Shown here: positions 22,667 to 33,950 of the stretch, in pieces
How positions within the stretch are numbered: position 1 is the first letter of the stretch
Layout: every line of letters starts with the position of its first letter
NCBI GenBank assembly: GCA_039583875.1
Contig: CM077153.1
Coordinates: 116,990,568-117,054,567 of the forward strand
DNA: 64,000 nucleotides
From: Platanthera guangdongensis
Lineage: Eukaryota; Streptophyta; Magnoliopsida; Asparagales; Orchidaceae
Reading direction: 5' to 3'
Program-made: the position numbers and the translations under genes
The notes under the pieces: model-generated
Told to the model about the DNA's origin: nothing
The model's database searches: none
What the model saw: only the letters and a program-made list of their open reading frames with translations

Positions 22667-24633
22667 GATCTTGTTTGTGCAATGTAATGTTATGTTATGT
22701 ATGCTATGCAATGAATCACCCATGATCACACACATGCAACCGCTATGTCGACATAGACTAGTAGTTCCCACTTTTCGAGCAGGTAGCTAAACTCTCAGGC
22801 ATCAACCGCCGTGGCCAGGCGGCGACAGTAGAGCGGGCTTCTCTACTACTAGGCGGGTATCCACACTACTTCACCTAGGCCTCTATATGCCTCAATGCTA
22901 AGAACACAACAGCGGAGCCCCCCTAGCGTACTATGGCCCAGCGGGAGTCTCGGGTAGATGTGCACCGAGAACCAAGCCCCGAACTTGCCTTGTGTGACCC
23001 TGAAGGAGCCTCAGAAGAAAGCACGAGGACCAAGCCCAACCGTTCACTTAGAACGAAAGGAGCCCTGAGATGTGAACACCGAGGACCAAGCCCAACTGCC
23101 CAAGGTCTAACTATCAACTCCCATCGGTGTGACGACTGGCGAGCTCGTAGACCTGCCACACTATCCTTAACCCAGGATTACGACACCACGTGTCGACTCA
23201 CACCGCATGCAATTCCACATCATCGTGGCATGGAAGGAGCCTCGGAGAAAACATGAGGCCCAAGCCCAACCATCCAATCAGCACAAAAGGAGCCCCGGGA
23301 AATGAGCACCGAGGACCAAGCACAACCGTCCGACTTGACTCATCTCATCGCTATCACAACTAGTGACGGTCAACACCGCACTTACATCCTTTCACAATGC
23401 TACCCGTAGGGAGACGACACTCTAAGCTTTGGACTACTAAATTCATTCTGTTAATCAAACATTCACATGGCCATAGATTATCCTCCTACATGTCATTCCA
23501 AATGATTTCAACACATTATAAACATGATGCACATTTATATTAGTCTACCAATTTCTATCAAATCATTTCGTTCAAGTATGCTTCGCTTCATAAATCAATT
23601 TCATGGGATCTAATTATTAAACTTCATCAATTATAGAACTAAGATGATTAACATAAAAGAGTTCACCAAACCTCAAGTTAACTTGCAACATTGACTCCAC
23701 CAAGTCCAAATCCCATTCTATACAAACCCAGAATTTTAGTGCAGAATAAATCTGGATAGCAACTTCGACCGGAGATTCCTGAAGCTACATGAATCTAGTG
23801 AAGACATGTAACCCCTCGATAGAAAGGTCTTTCCATGGGTTATAACTTTCATACTCAGACCACAACCCAAATTTGAGAGTAACATACTTGAAATCGGCTT
23901 CACATTCCGCTGCGTACAGAACACAATTTCTGCATGCAGGGTTTGCCGGCCGCCAAATTCGTTCGGACTTTCCCGTGGCTATAGAAGTCATCTGAAGTCG
24001 TGAAACCACTCGTTGGAAATGTATTTTAAAGGGATTCAACATTTATGTTTAGGTGAAAGCCCAGATCTGGCCATAGCACACCCGAAAATGGCCAAGGAGA
24101 TCGCTGGGCGCAGAACACAGATTCTGCACGCATCTTAAAGCGGAATGAATGACATCGGTTCATCTCCTCCTCAAGCCGATCTTCCCAAATCACACCAGAA
24201 ATTCCTCCTCCCTTATTCACCCTCATGAGGCCATGACTCTTCACGAAACCATCCCCCATCTTCACATAGAAGGTTGGAGAGGTTGAAGACACCACTAACC
24301 TTAGAGCACAACCCCTAGAATGGCCTCTTCCTAGAGAAATCACAATCTCGCAAGTCTAGACTCTTTTGAGTCGACATCTCACCTAGATATCTACAGATCT
24401 AGCACCAAGGGAGAGGGGAGGAAGCTCACCTCATTTCTGGCATTTCCACTCTTTCCGACCATGGATCTTGTGACTCTTCTCAGCGACATTTTCTCCTTCA
24501 CGACGGCGGCGGATCTTCTCCTCTAGGACTTGCTCCAGCAGTTTCTCCCTCTCTACAGAAGTTCTCTCAGAAAAATGGCTCGAATGAGGAGTGCAAACGG
24601 ATAGGGTTTTCACAACCCTTATATGTGAAAACT

Positions 24634-24977
24634 GACACGGGTAGGGACACGCCCGTGTCCTTACCCATGTCCTGCTCGGGCGAAGCGTCGTCGACGGTTT
24701 TAGTGTCGGTTCAATACTTGACACGGGTAGGGACACGCCCGTGTCCCAACCCGTGTCCACATTACACAGCCGTGTTCTCTGGCCGTGTCGTTCTCTGGAC
24801 ACACCTCGACGAACTAAACTCGACACACACGGGTAGGGACACACCCGTGTCTCTAACCGTGTCCTTCTCGGGGTACACTTCGTCGATCTAAACTCGACAG
24901 ACAAGGGTAGGGACGCGCCCGTGTCTCTAGCCGTATCAATGTCACATGGGTAGTGACACGCCCGTATCACTACCCAT
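24634..24977. repeat. T5 5' LTR palindrome array, TATA-proximal part
   Basis: Same ACACGGGTAGGGACACG / CCCGTGTC units as at 16333-16924. The array continues at 26225-26455 on the other side of the hAT-like element. Confidence 0.85.
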
Positions 24978-26224
24978 TAGGCCTGTGCAGGAAAACCAAA
25001 AATCGCACTAAACCACAAAACAGCACCGCACCGCACCTTATTTCAAACCGAACCGATCGGGTGCAGTGCGGTTCAGTTTGGGGGGGGGGGTCTAAAAACC
25101 GGCACATGTACGGTTTGGTTTGGCTTGGAAATCTTAAAAACCGACCACACCACACAGCACCGCACCGCAGAGTGAGTCGATTAGTTAGTCTGAAATTGTT
25201 TGGGTTGAATTACCTAAAACCGGGGGAACCGGCAAACCGCCCCCAACGTTTTTGAAAACCGAAATCGTGACTGCCCAACTACTCCAGTCCCCAGTCCATT
25301 TCTAAGTTTAGTTTTATAATTCTTTAATATAATAAATCATTTATGATTTAACTCATTAAAAAACTGAAATGTGCAAGTGTGAAACCCTCAAACCCTCTCG
25401 TCCCGTCTTCCGCACTCCGCAGAAATGTAAAAAAACAATTTGCAAAACCCTAGCGCCGCATCAGACTTCCAATCGCGGTCAATTTCGCTCCTATTCCAGT
25501 GATTTCCGATTTCTACTCCTATTCCGGCGATTTCCGCACTCCGCAATCGCAGATTTGCCACTCGCAATCGCAGTGTCGCACTCTGTCCTCCTTAAAAATC
25601 TCAGTCGCGATCTTCCCCGCCGGAGACATCTCCAACTTCCGTCCCCTACAACTTTATTTGCAACCGATTTGAATAAGAGGCAGTTAAGGGAGTTCTATCA
25701 GTTGCACCAGCTCAATATTAAAATCAAATCCAAGTTCAGTGCTCTGATTTTAATATTGCGCTGCCACCAATTATTTTTAATAACATTGTGAGTCATTTTT
25801 CTTTCCGAGTTTACATGCATATTGAACAGGCGTAATCCATTTGTGATCGTACTTGTTTTTACAATTTGAAGTAGTTACAAGGAAAAGAGCCGATTGTTTA
25901 GTATCGGTTTGTATTAATTGTCTTCGTTGATTTTTTATAATTGTCTTGTCATGCATGGCCATGGTTAATGTAAAAATGGACTAAATTGCAAGGTAAGAGC
26001 TTGTATTAATTACTTTAATTGATTGTTTTATAAAAAAATATATGTAGTAAAAGATCAGAAAAACTGTAAAAAAACCGAAACCGCACCGCACAAACCGACA
26101 CCAAGCCGCACCGAGACCAAACCACACCGCACGGTTTCGGTGCGGTGCGGTTTTGGCCGGCCAAAAACCGCACCCCTGCGATGCTGTTTCGGTTTGCCCC
26201 CAAACCGCACCGCTCGCAGGCGTA
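24978..26224. mobile_element. hAT-like non-autonomous DNA transposon (1247 bp)
   Basis: Absent from the T5 3' LTR, so its ends can be read by comparison. It is flanked by CTACCCAT (24970-24977) and CTACCCGT (26225-26232), an 8 bp duplication with one mismatch. Ends are TAGGCCTGTG and, inverted, TACGCCTGCG. Next to both ends lie many ACCGCACCGCAC-type subterminal repeats. No transposase is encoded. The middle (about 25370-25800) has an AAACCCTAG box and a gene-like 5' leader followed by a possible splice donor GTGAGT, perhaps the front end of an autonomous relative or a captured gene piece. Confidence 0.7.
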
Positions 26225-28149
26225 CTACCCGTGTACTTCTCTGGGATAACTCGAGTCATCAACTCGAGAGTTGGTTGGATAGACACAGGTAGGGACACGC
26301 CCATGTCTCGACCAGTGTCCTTATGCACACGGGTAGTGACACGCCCGTGTCACTACCCGTGTCCTTCTCTGGACATTCTCTAGTCGTTGACTCGAGAGCC
26401 GGCCTCACACACACGGGTAGGGACACGTCCATGTCTCTACCCGTGTCCTATTCTAGACTGATTTATCACCCCATTTATATGTGCAGCCCAGCTGCCAGCA
26501 CTTCCCTGAACCCAAGTCAGCTCTCCTGACTCAAAAACGCACACGAGGGGCCTAGTGCGAATCGGGACGTTACAATATGACTCTTTAATATTTTCATAAA
26601 AGGTATAGGCCTAAACTATCCCTAATTTGTTTAAGTTGTGTGCCTAAGTCTAAATGTCACCAAATTCCTTCCTATGGCTATTTACCATCCTAGGATTACA
26701 TGGACTACACCACAAGTCCATTAATGGACATATCACACCATATCCTTCACAAACCCGCAAAGTTCAACCTTAGGGTTTTTACTAGAGTACTAGGGCAAAC
26801 CCACCCTAATCCACCCTAAACTCCATGTGAGGGTATTAAAACTAACCTTGGGGCTCTGGCCAAACTCCCAACCCCATTGGGTGAGAATTGGCCCCTCCAC
26901 GCCCCAAGCTCACTCTTGCCCTAATTAACCCTTAAAGGGCCACACTTTTGTCTCACCACAACCTATTTAAATCAAACCCAATTGGGCTGAGATTTTTATC
27001 ATAGTTATGCCATGACCCTACGAGACAGACACCAAAATTTTGGTGGGTTTAGAAGTCATTATACCCCTTAAATAATTCATATATGGTTTATTAAATTTCT
27101 ACAAAAACTTTAGGAAAATATTTTCCAAAAATTCTCATTTTTGGATATGTTATAAACCTAGATATTAAAGGTTCATGATCCAAATTTCAAGTCATTTGGA
27201 GGTAGGGATTGATGAGGGCACCCTAAACAATCTCTAATCAAGCCTAGGTATAGACTGCACCATTTTGAGTGCTGTGGTCAAACCACTTACCCAAATGGGC
27301 TGAAGCCACTTTTAAATTAAAGTAGATTCATGGGCTACAATTTTCTTGTTGACCACTTTTCATGGTTCAGCACCTAAGGGTCTTATTTTACTGATTTAAA
27401 AAGAGCACAATAATGGATTAAATAACACTTTATAATAATAATTTTAATCCTACTGACAGCAATCAGACGGCCCAGGCATTGTCTTCAACCTCTAGCCTAC
27501 GGATCTGATTCTCCCGTCCTGGAGCAACTTTCAAAGATATTTTCTGGCCATCCAGTCCTCTCCCCGGCCGGCCACCACCACCACCACCTCCGTTGAGGTG
27601 GTGGCTATCGTCGGAAGGCGGCACGGCCGCCGGAGGGGCGGTTTCTGGCAAACCTGCAAGGAATGAAACCATGAAAAATCTGAAATTTTTCTCTCCAAAT
27701 CGGGCTCAATTGAGCCTGATTTATCTCCTAAATGATCTAACATTCTAGCCCACGAAGGAGTAGAGGAGGACCTGGTTTGCGGCTTGAATGCGTGTACTTT
27801 GCCTCCTCACCATTTCCGGGCACCGAGCTTTGTCTCCTCTGCAATTTCTACACCAACCTCAATGGAATTGAGAAAGGATTAGGGGAAACGCTTGACCTTG
27901 CTCCGGTGAAGGTCCTTAAAGAAGGAATTCAGGAGAGAAAGCCTGTAACTCCCCAATTCATCAAAACTCCATTAATGGCCATAAAACCAACTTTTCAGTT
28001 TCAGCCCAATTGAGGGGGTTGAGCCACCCCAATGGTCGGCCTCCTCCTGAAAACTTCTCCTCTCCCTCAGAGGAGTAAAAGCCCCATAAAAGTGGGGGTT
28101 ATGCAGCCTCCATGGCCATGATGGCCATTAAGCTCACATTTCTCTCTCT

Positions 28150-28500
28150 TCCAAGTCACTAATTCCAGAGAGGCTTAGTTCGACGAATTTGCTCTGTTCG
28201 ACAAACTCCGTTCGACGAATTTGCTCCATTCATTGAACTCCGCTCGACGAATATGCCCTGTTCGACAAACTCTGAACCTAGTTCAGCAAACTTGCTCTGT
28301 TCATTGAACTCCGTTCAATGAACTCTGAACCTAGTTCAGCAAACTTGCTCCGTTTGTCGAATTCCATTCGACTAACTCTAAACCTAGTTCAGCAAACTTG
28401 CCGCGTTCGTCAAACTCCGTTCAACGAATATGCTCTTAATTCCAAAGACTGTCAATTTGACTAACTCTGTTCGTCGAATATGCTCCGTTCGATGAATTAG
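28150..28500. repeat. TTCGACGAA-type inverted repeat array
   Basis: Roughly a dozen short units built on TTCGACGAA, TTCGTCGAA, TTCATTGAA and TTCAATGAA separated by CTCCG or TTTGCTC linkers, giving hairpins such as TTCATTGAA..TTCAATGAA. Stem letters vary between units. Confidence 0.7.
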
Positions 28501-28563
28501 TTGCTGAGTTCAACGAACAGGGTGCAGTCGACTCTCTCGATGCTTCCCAAAATCTTTCTAACT

Positions 28564-29060
28564 AAAATGGCATTGAGTGCACTCAAAGCACTCAACGCCA
28601 ATCTGTCCTTGGCGTTGAGTGCACTCAACGCACTAAACGCCCCGAGCCAAGATGTTTCTCTAAGTAAAATGACATTGAGTGCACTCAACGTACTCAACGC
28701 CAATCAGTCCATGTCGTTGAGTGCGCTCAACTCATTCAACACCTCGAGCCATGATATTTCTATAAATAAAATGGCGTCAAGTGCACTCAATGCACGCAAC
28801 GCCAATCTATCCATGGAGTTGAGTGCACTCAACGCACTCAACACCCAGAGCCAAGATATTTCTCTAAGTAAAATGGCGTTGTGTGCAATCAATGCACTCA
28901 ACACCAATCAGTCTATGTCGTTGAGTGCACTCAATGCACTCAATGCCACGAGCCAAGATATTTCTCTAAGTAAAATGGCGTTGAGTGCACTCAACACACT
29001 CAACGCCAATCAGTCCATGGCGTTGAGTGCACTCAACGCCCAATGCCCAGATATTTTCTA
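28564..29060. repeat. Five-unit tandem repeat with exact 102 bp period
   Basis: Units begin AAAATGG/AAAATGA at 28564, 28666, 28768, 28870 and 28972, so spacing is 102 bp every time; the fifth is incomplete. Each unit contains the palindrome GTTGAGTGCACTCAAC once or twice. Because 102 is a multiple of three, the plus strand stays open across the array (28501-29061, Leu-Ser-Ala-Leu-Asn repeats) and the minus strand is also largely open. I regard this as a consequence of the repeat, not as a gene. Confidence 0.9.
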
Positions 29061-29230
29061 AGTAACTTCCTAATCTAAATTGATGCTTCCCGAACCTGAG
29101 CAAATTCTCTTGGCTCAAAACCCGTGCGAGGGGCCTAACACGAAATGGGATGTTACACCTTGGATGTCACTTGACCCTTAGTTAGGGCATTTTGACCTTT
29201 TTAGGGCTAGGGTTGACTCGGGTCAACTTA

Positions 29231-29449
29231 GGCTCCATTTGGTTCGGTGGTGGCAGGTCAATCTGGCGGGTAGAAACAGAGTGTTCAAAATGGAGGGGGA
29301 GGTGGCTGCTCCAAACAGAGCTTCTTGGGGCGTTTATCAAGGCCTGCGGGTGGAAACAAAGCAAACCCCGCCGGAGGTTCATTTGTTTACCCTCCTTCCG
29401 GTAGCATTTGCCCAAAACGGAGCGGCAAAACGCCCAAACAAATAGAGCC
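29231..29449. mobile_element. Tourist-like (PIF/Harbinger) MITE, 219 bp
   Basis: Terminal inverted repeats GGCTCCATTTGGTTCGG and, inverted, GGCTCTATTTGTTTGGGCG, flanked by the 3 bp duplication TTA (29228-29230 and 29450-29452). Size, ends and duplication fit Tourist-like MITEs. It encodes nothing. Confidence 0.8.
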
Positions 29450-29680
29450 TTAGCCTCTTTGGTTAACCCCAATGGGTCCTTGGTGGCCCATTGGCCTCCC
29501 CTAGGATTAGGGGTGCCATGGTGGGGTCAAATTGGCTAAAGGAAGGTCCATTGGCCCTAGATAGGTCACTTGGTCTTCTTGGGCTTCCTAGGGTTTTCAC
29601 ATGACCTAGTCATGACAAAACCACTCCTAGGGGTGTAGAAGTATGAGGGATGTTACAAATCCCAATACACAAAAATAAAA

Positions 29681-29698
29681 ATTTCGTCCCCAAAATTT
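29681..29698 (-). promoter_or_regulatory. T4 polypurine tract
   Basis: Minus strand AAATTTTGGGGACGAAAT, about 23 bp before the LTR start at 29657; same place and sequence type as in T5. Confidence 0.65.
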
Positions 29699-29807
29699 AG
29701 GTTGGGCCTACGAAGTTTCAAGTATGAGAAATAAAGTGTAACATCCCGAGAGGTTAAAGGGGATGCCTGACATGAAAAGTTCCGGGTACCTTTGCTGCAT
29801 CAAGTCC

Positions 29808-30770
29808 TGTGACATGAAAAGTCATTTGAATTATAAGACCATTGGTCAGCTCTTCAATGATGAGCTTGTTAGGAATGGTCCCAAAATAAAATGCTCCAAG
29901 GAGGGTATCCGTGCTGCTTGCCAAAAGGGAAGCTGACTAAGACCTCTTTCAAGTGCATTGGAGCCAAGGACTCTATGAGATGCTTGTATCTGTTGTATAT
30001 GGACTTGTTTGGTCCTATGCCTGTTCATAGTCTAGGTAGGAAGGTCTACACCCTTGTGGTGGTTGATGACTATTCCGGGTTTAATTAGGCGTTCTTCCTA
30101 AGAAGAAAGGATGAAACCCTTGAAATCTTCATGAATTTTGTCAGGCAAATTCAGAATGAGCTTGCATTCTCTGTGGTCAAAAAGAGAAGTGATCAAGGAA
30201 CTGAGTTTCAATCTGCTGCTATAACTACATTCTGTGAAGAGCAAGGGATTCATCAAGAATTCTCCTCTCCAAGAACACCCCAGCAAAATGGGTTAGCTGA
30301 GGGGAAAAATAGGACTCTCATAGAAGCTAAGAGATCATTATTGAGTGATACTTCTCTCCCTGAATATTTCTGGGCTAAGGCAATTAATGCTGCATGTCAT
30401 GTGCTCAATAGGGCTTCTATCACCAAAGGCCATAAGAAGACTCCCTATGAGATCTTAAAGGGCAGAAAATTAAACATATCCTATTTCAGGATCTTTGGTT
30501 GCAAGTGTTTCATCCTGAACAATGGTAAGTCAAAAGTGACTAAGTTTGCTGCCAAATCCCATGAGGGGATCTTTGTTGGGTACAACAATAATAGTAGGGC
30601 ATATAGAGTCTATAATTTGACAAATCAAGTTGTAGAAGAATCTGTCCATGTAGTGTTTGATGAGTCATGCATGATTGATAGTGAGCTGTCAAGCTCTTTG
30701 CCTAGCTCTGCAGGTACAGAAGTCATGTTCGAAAAGTTCTCCATCAAAGATAAAGGCCCAGCTATGCAAT
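29808..30770 (+). pseudogene. pol: T6 pre-integrase and integrase
   Basis: Integrase would insert element DNA into host DNA. Seen: the end of the HHCC zinc region (SHLNYKTIGQLF, RAACQKGK), then the core with YMDLFGPMPV, VVVDDYSGF, KRSDQGTEF and TPQQNGLAEGKNRTL, giving the Asp, Asp and Glu of the catalytic triad. Downstream come the usual CHVLNRASITKGHKKTPYE and RIFGCKCF segments. Breaks: an early frameshift/stop near 29930, a TAG replacing Trp after SGFN at about 30086, and a stop at 30770. No intact protein. Confidence 0.85.
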
Positions 30771-31022
30771 AAGAATATGAAGAAGGATGCTGTCTAGAGG
30801 AAGCACATGCCAGTCAAGCTGGAAATGAAGACCAACCTGCTGAAGAAGATAATAATTAGCAGGAGCAGTTAGGCTGACCCTGCAGTTAGATATCTGAGAG
30901 ATCATTCTCCAGATCAAATAATAGGTGAGGCTAGCCAAGGTGTATAGACAAAATGCAGGAGTCTCAACATATCTCTATATTCCAGATTCCTGTCACAAGA
31001 AGAGCCAAAGAAATTTGAAGAA

Positions 31023-32527
31023 GCAAATCAAGACCAATTCTGAATTGGTGCAATGCAAGAAGAACTGAACCAGTTCAAAAGGTGCAAGGTCTGGAAGCTG
31101 GTTCCCAGACCCGATGGACAAAATGTCATTGGAGTTAAGTGGATTTTCAGAAATACACTTGATGAAAATGGCATTGTAATAAAGAATAAAGCTAGACTGG
31201 TGGCCAAAGGTTATAAACAGGAAGAGGGGATTGATTATGATCAAACTTTTGCCCCAGTTGCAAGGTTGGAAGCAATCAGACTGTTCCTTACATTTGCAGC
31301 CTTCCAGGGATTCAAGGTATTCCAGATGGATGTCAAGTCTGCCTTCCTAAATGGAGACTTGATGGAAGAAGTTTATGTAGAGCATCCACCAGGTTTTGTA
31401 GATTCTAACTCTTCTACTGCTGTATATAGACTTAGTAAAGCTCTTTATGGGCTCAATTAAGCCCCAATAGCATGGTATGAGACATTGTCCACCTTCCTCA
31501 TTGAGAACAAATTCTCAAGGGGGAAGATAGACAAGACCCTATTCCTAAGGGAATCTAAGAGCAAGATCATCCTAGTCCAGATTTATGTTGATGACATAAT
31601 ATTTGGCCCTACTGATGACAACCTCTGCAGGAAGTTTGTAAAACTTATGTAGGAGAAGCATGAGATGAGTAGTATGGGTGAATTGAAATTTTTCTTGGGA
31701 CTCCAAGTAAAACAGACTGATGATGGTCTATCCATATCCCAGTCAAAATCACCAGGGAGATAATCAAGAAATATGGCATGAAGAATGCTTCCACCATAAG
31801 AACTCCCATGTGCTCAAGTATTCCTTTAGGCAAAGATGATCCAGGGAAGCCTGTGGATCAAACTCTGTATAGAGGTATAGTTGGCTCCCTTCTTTACCTC
31901 ACTCCAAGTAGGCTGACATTATGTATGCAACATGTGTCGATGCTAGGTATCAGGCCTGCCCTAAAGAGTCTCACTACACTACTGTGAAAAGAATCTTTAG
32001 ATATCTTAAGGGCACCCCAAATCTTGGCCTATGGTACCCCAGGAATGGGAAATTTGAACTAACAGGCTATTTAGATGCAGATTTTGCAGTCTGCAAGGAG
32101 AATAAGAAGAGCACTTCAGGCTCCTGTCAATTTCTAGGTGGAAGGCTTGTCTCTTGGAGCAACAAGACACAAACAAATGTTATAATATCAACAACAGAGT
32201 TAAACTATATATCAGCTGGAAGCTGCAGTGTTGAGTTGTTGTGGATCCAGCATCAACTGCAGGACTATAATATTTAGATAAGTAGAACTCCACTCTTTTG
32301 TGATTCTACTAGTGCAATTTCTATAGCTAGGAATCCTGTCTCCCATAGCAGAACTAAGCGTATAGAAATTAGGTATCATTTCATTAGAGAACATGTGAAA
32401 AGGGAAGACATCTCACTTGAGTTTGTCTCCACATACAAGCAAGTGGTTGATATCTTCACAAAGCCACTAGATGAAGCCAAGTTCAACACCTTCAAATTTT
32501 AATTGGGTATGTTGAATCTTGTGTAGC
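31023..32527 (+). pseudogene. pol: T6 reverse transcriptase and RNase H
   Basis: RT palm motifs are clear: [56 protein letters not shown] (31053-31460), then past a TAA the catalytic IYVDDIIFG (31580-31610). A frameshift near 31745 and others near 31920 lead to RNase H (YLDADFAVCKENKKSTSG, CDSTSAISIARNP, RYHFIREHV, DIFTKPL) ending G-M-L-N-L-V at 32527. About five stops or shifts. I see no envelope-like frame between 32528 and 32937. Confidence 0.85.
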
Positions 32528-32616
32528 TTCAATTCTCTCTTCTACTATATGCTGTACTGTTTATTTTGCATGTAGAACATCCTCTTCCTCTAGATTATGA
32601 AGATAGTGTGAGACTG

Positions 32617-32937
32617 TTGAGGGGGAGCTAGACCAACAACTGAATTGGATTCAGTCATAGTGGGAAATTTTACTCCAGACAGATAGGGGGTGAAAAACCC
32701 CTGAGAATTCTCCCTATTGCATAAGTTAAAAAGGGGGAGGATAGATGTAAAGGGTTGAGAAGAACAGACAAGTGGAACAGTAAGGATGACATCATGCCAG
32801 GGGGAGTAAGTAATTATCTACAGGCTGGAGAAATATGGTAACATTTCCACACTCTACTAATGTTAATTTTGTCTATAATGAATATGCTGTGTTGTCAATG
32901 ACCTGTATTGTTTTGACTTCTTCAAATAGGGGGAGAT
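32617..32937 (+). promoter_or_regulatory. T6 multiple polypurine tracts
   Basis: Five AGGGGGAG-like runs: GAGGGGGAGC near 32620, ATAGGGGG near 32685, AAAAAGGGGGAGG near 32730, CAGGGGGAGTA near 32800 and TAGGGGGAGAT at 32928-32936, the last directly before the 3' LTR. Several tracts upstream of the 3' LTR are characteristic of Sireviruses. Confidence 0.6.
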
Positions 32938-33060
32938 TGTTGGGTCTATTGATCCCAATATCCCAGATTTATAAGAAGTCAAATGGGTCAATGACATACA
33001 CACATAATGTATTTGATGTGTGCTTTAGTTCATGTATACAGGTAGGCCATGACTAGATAA

Positions 33061-33400
33061 GTGAAGAAAATGAGTTTGGTAGTAAACTCAAATTTCATTG
33101 AGCTCAGCTCGAAGTTCGTCGAGCTCAGATCGCTGGTCGTCAAGCTCAGCTCAACATTCCTTGGGATAAGCTCAAGAGCTCAGGTTTCAAAGTTTGTCGA
33201 GCTTAGCTTGAAGTTTGTCAAGCTCAGTTTGCAATTCATTGAGCTCAGCTTACAAATCATCGAACTCAGCTCAACACTTGTTAAGCTAAAGCCAGAAAAA
33301 TCAACTAAGGCAAAAAGCATTGAGACCGCTGAGAAGATCAGAGTTCGTCGAGCTCAGCCCATAGATCGTCGAACGCAGCTAAATACATAAAAATTGACTA
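33061..33400. repeat. TTCGTCGAGCTCAG repeat array
   Basis: About ten diverged units of 15-25 bp built on GAGCTCAGCTCGA and GTTCGTCGAGCTCAG, which fold back on each other. It lies close to the start of the T6 LTR, as the palindrome arrays do in the Gypsy LTRs. Confidence 0.75.
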
Positions 33401-33504
33401 AGGCAAAAAGCACTAAGACAGCTGAGATAGCTGAGAAGAAGGCGTTGAGACCGCTGAGATTGCTTAGAAGAAGGCGTTGAGACTGCTGAGATAGTTGACT
33501 AGCT

Positions 33505-33950
33505 ATATTTCTCTAAGTCTAGAAGTGTTGAGTGAAGCAGTTTCACTCAACGCTTCTAATGAAGAAGGAAGCGCTGAGCCAAAACTTGCTGGATTTCTCT
33601 AAGTGCAAATGCGTTGAGTGAAGCAGGTTCACACAACGCTTCTAATGAAGAAGGAAGCACTGAGACAGTTAAGAGGAAATCAGCTGAGATAGAAGATAGT
33701 CTCAGCTGTGAAGAAAGGACTGCTAAGACAGAACCGCTGAGACAGAGACTTGTCTCAGTTGATAAGAATAAAGCGTTGAGACAAAGGCCTGTCACAACTG
33801 TTAAGAAGAAATCGCTGAGACCGCTGAGACAGAACCGCCAAGAGAAATCCATAGAAAATTCACAAGTCCAGAAGCACTGAGAGCCAAGACAGATGGCATT
33901 GAGTAACCTAACATCACTCAACTCTTCATGGATTTCTGGAATATTTTCTA
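33505..33950. repeat. Module ATTTCTCTAAGT plus GCGTTGAGTG hairpin
   Basis: ATTTCTCTAAGT (33507-33518, 33593-33604) is followed by a hairpin with arms GAAGTGTTGAGTGAA / TTCACTCAACGCTTC (33522-33556) and a decayed second copy (33609-33642). A variant ATATTTTCTAAGT ends the region (33942-33954). Between them lie GAGACCGCTGAGACAG-type repeats. The same words occur in the LTR at 28564-29060. Confidence 0.7.

Larger units (their letters stand above)
13728..26574 (-). mobile_element. T5: complete but inactive Ty3/Gypsy chromovirus
   Basis: A full element with LTRs at both ends (13728-17051 and 21919-26574), polypurine tract, pol, a gag-protease intron, gag, leader and primer-binding site, flanked by a perfect 5 bp duplication ATATG (13723-13727 and 26575-26579). 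The coding part has several stops and frameshifts. The 5' LTR is about 1.3 kb longer than the 3' LTR because it holds a hAT-like element. It is inserted in the 3' LTR of T4. LTR divergence is clearly greater than in T10, so it is older. Confidence 0.9.
21919..26574 (-). repeat. T5 5' LTR (4656 bp, includes hAT-like insertion)
   Basis: Sense starts TGTAACGTCCCGATTCGC at 26574 and ends GGTCTTACA at 21919. It aligns along its length with 13728-17051 except for 24978-26224. TATA-like TATAAGG is at 24617-24623. No gene seen. Confidence 0.9.
27944..29157 (-). repeat. Solo or fragment LTR (1214 bp)
   Basis: Sense starts TGTAACATCCCATTTCGTG at 29157 and ends GGGGAGTTACA at 27944, typical TG..CA ends. 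The first 60 bp match the T5 LTR start (TAGGCCCCTCG, then GTTTTGAG). No coding region is attached. The flanks (AAGCC left, CCTTG right) do not match, and about 0.6 kb of T4/T7 LTR is missing at this site, so deletion accompanied or followed insertion. It holds two repeat arrays (28150-28500, 28564-29060). Confidence 0.55.
26580..29657 (-). repeat. T4 3' LTR, right part
   Basis: Continuation of the T4 LTR after T5; it aligns inverted with T7 LTR sequence (for example CCACCAAAATTTTGGTGG regions and the GGTGGTGG-rich leader at 27540-27640, matched at 47520-47600). Sense start TGTAACATCCCTCATAC is at 29657. Within it, 27944-29157 is a foreign LTR and 29231-29449 a MITE. Frames such as 27463-27672 are low-complexity leader, not genes. 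Confidence 0.75.

Noticed and set aside
25369..25791. A host gene at the centre of the hAT-like element
   Set aside because: It looks like a gene leader (AAACCCTAG, then an open frame and GTGAGT), but no protein family is recognisable and the segment is bounded by the transposon.
28564..29060. CRISPR-like array
   Set aside because: The 102 bp units are similar along their whole length, with no unique spacers, and this is plant nuclear DNA. It is a minisatellite.
27939..29162. Clean solo LTR with target duplication
   Set aside because: Flanks AAGCC and CCTTG do not match, and flanking T4 LTR sequence is missing, so I call it only a solo or fragment LTR.
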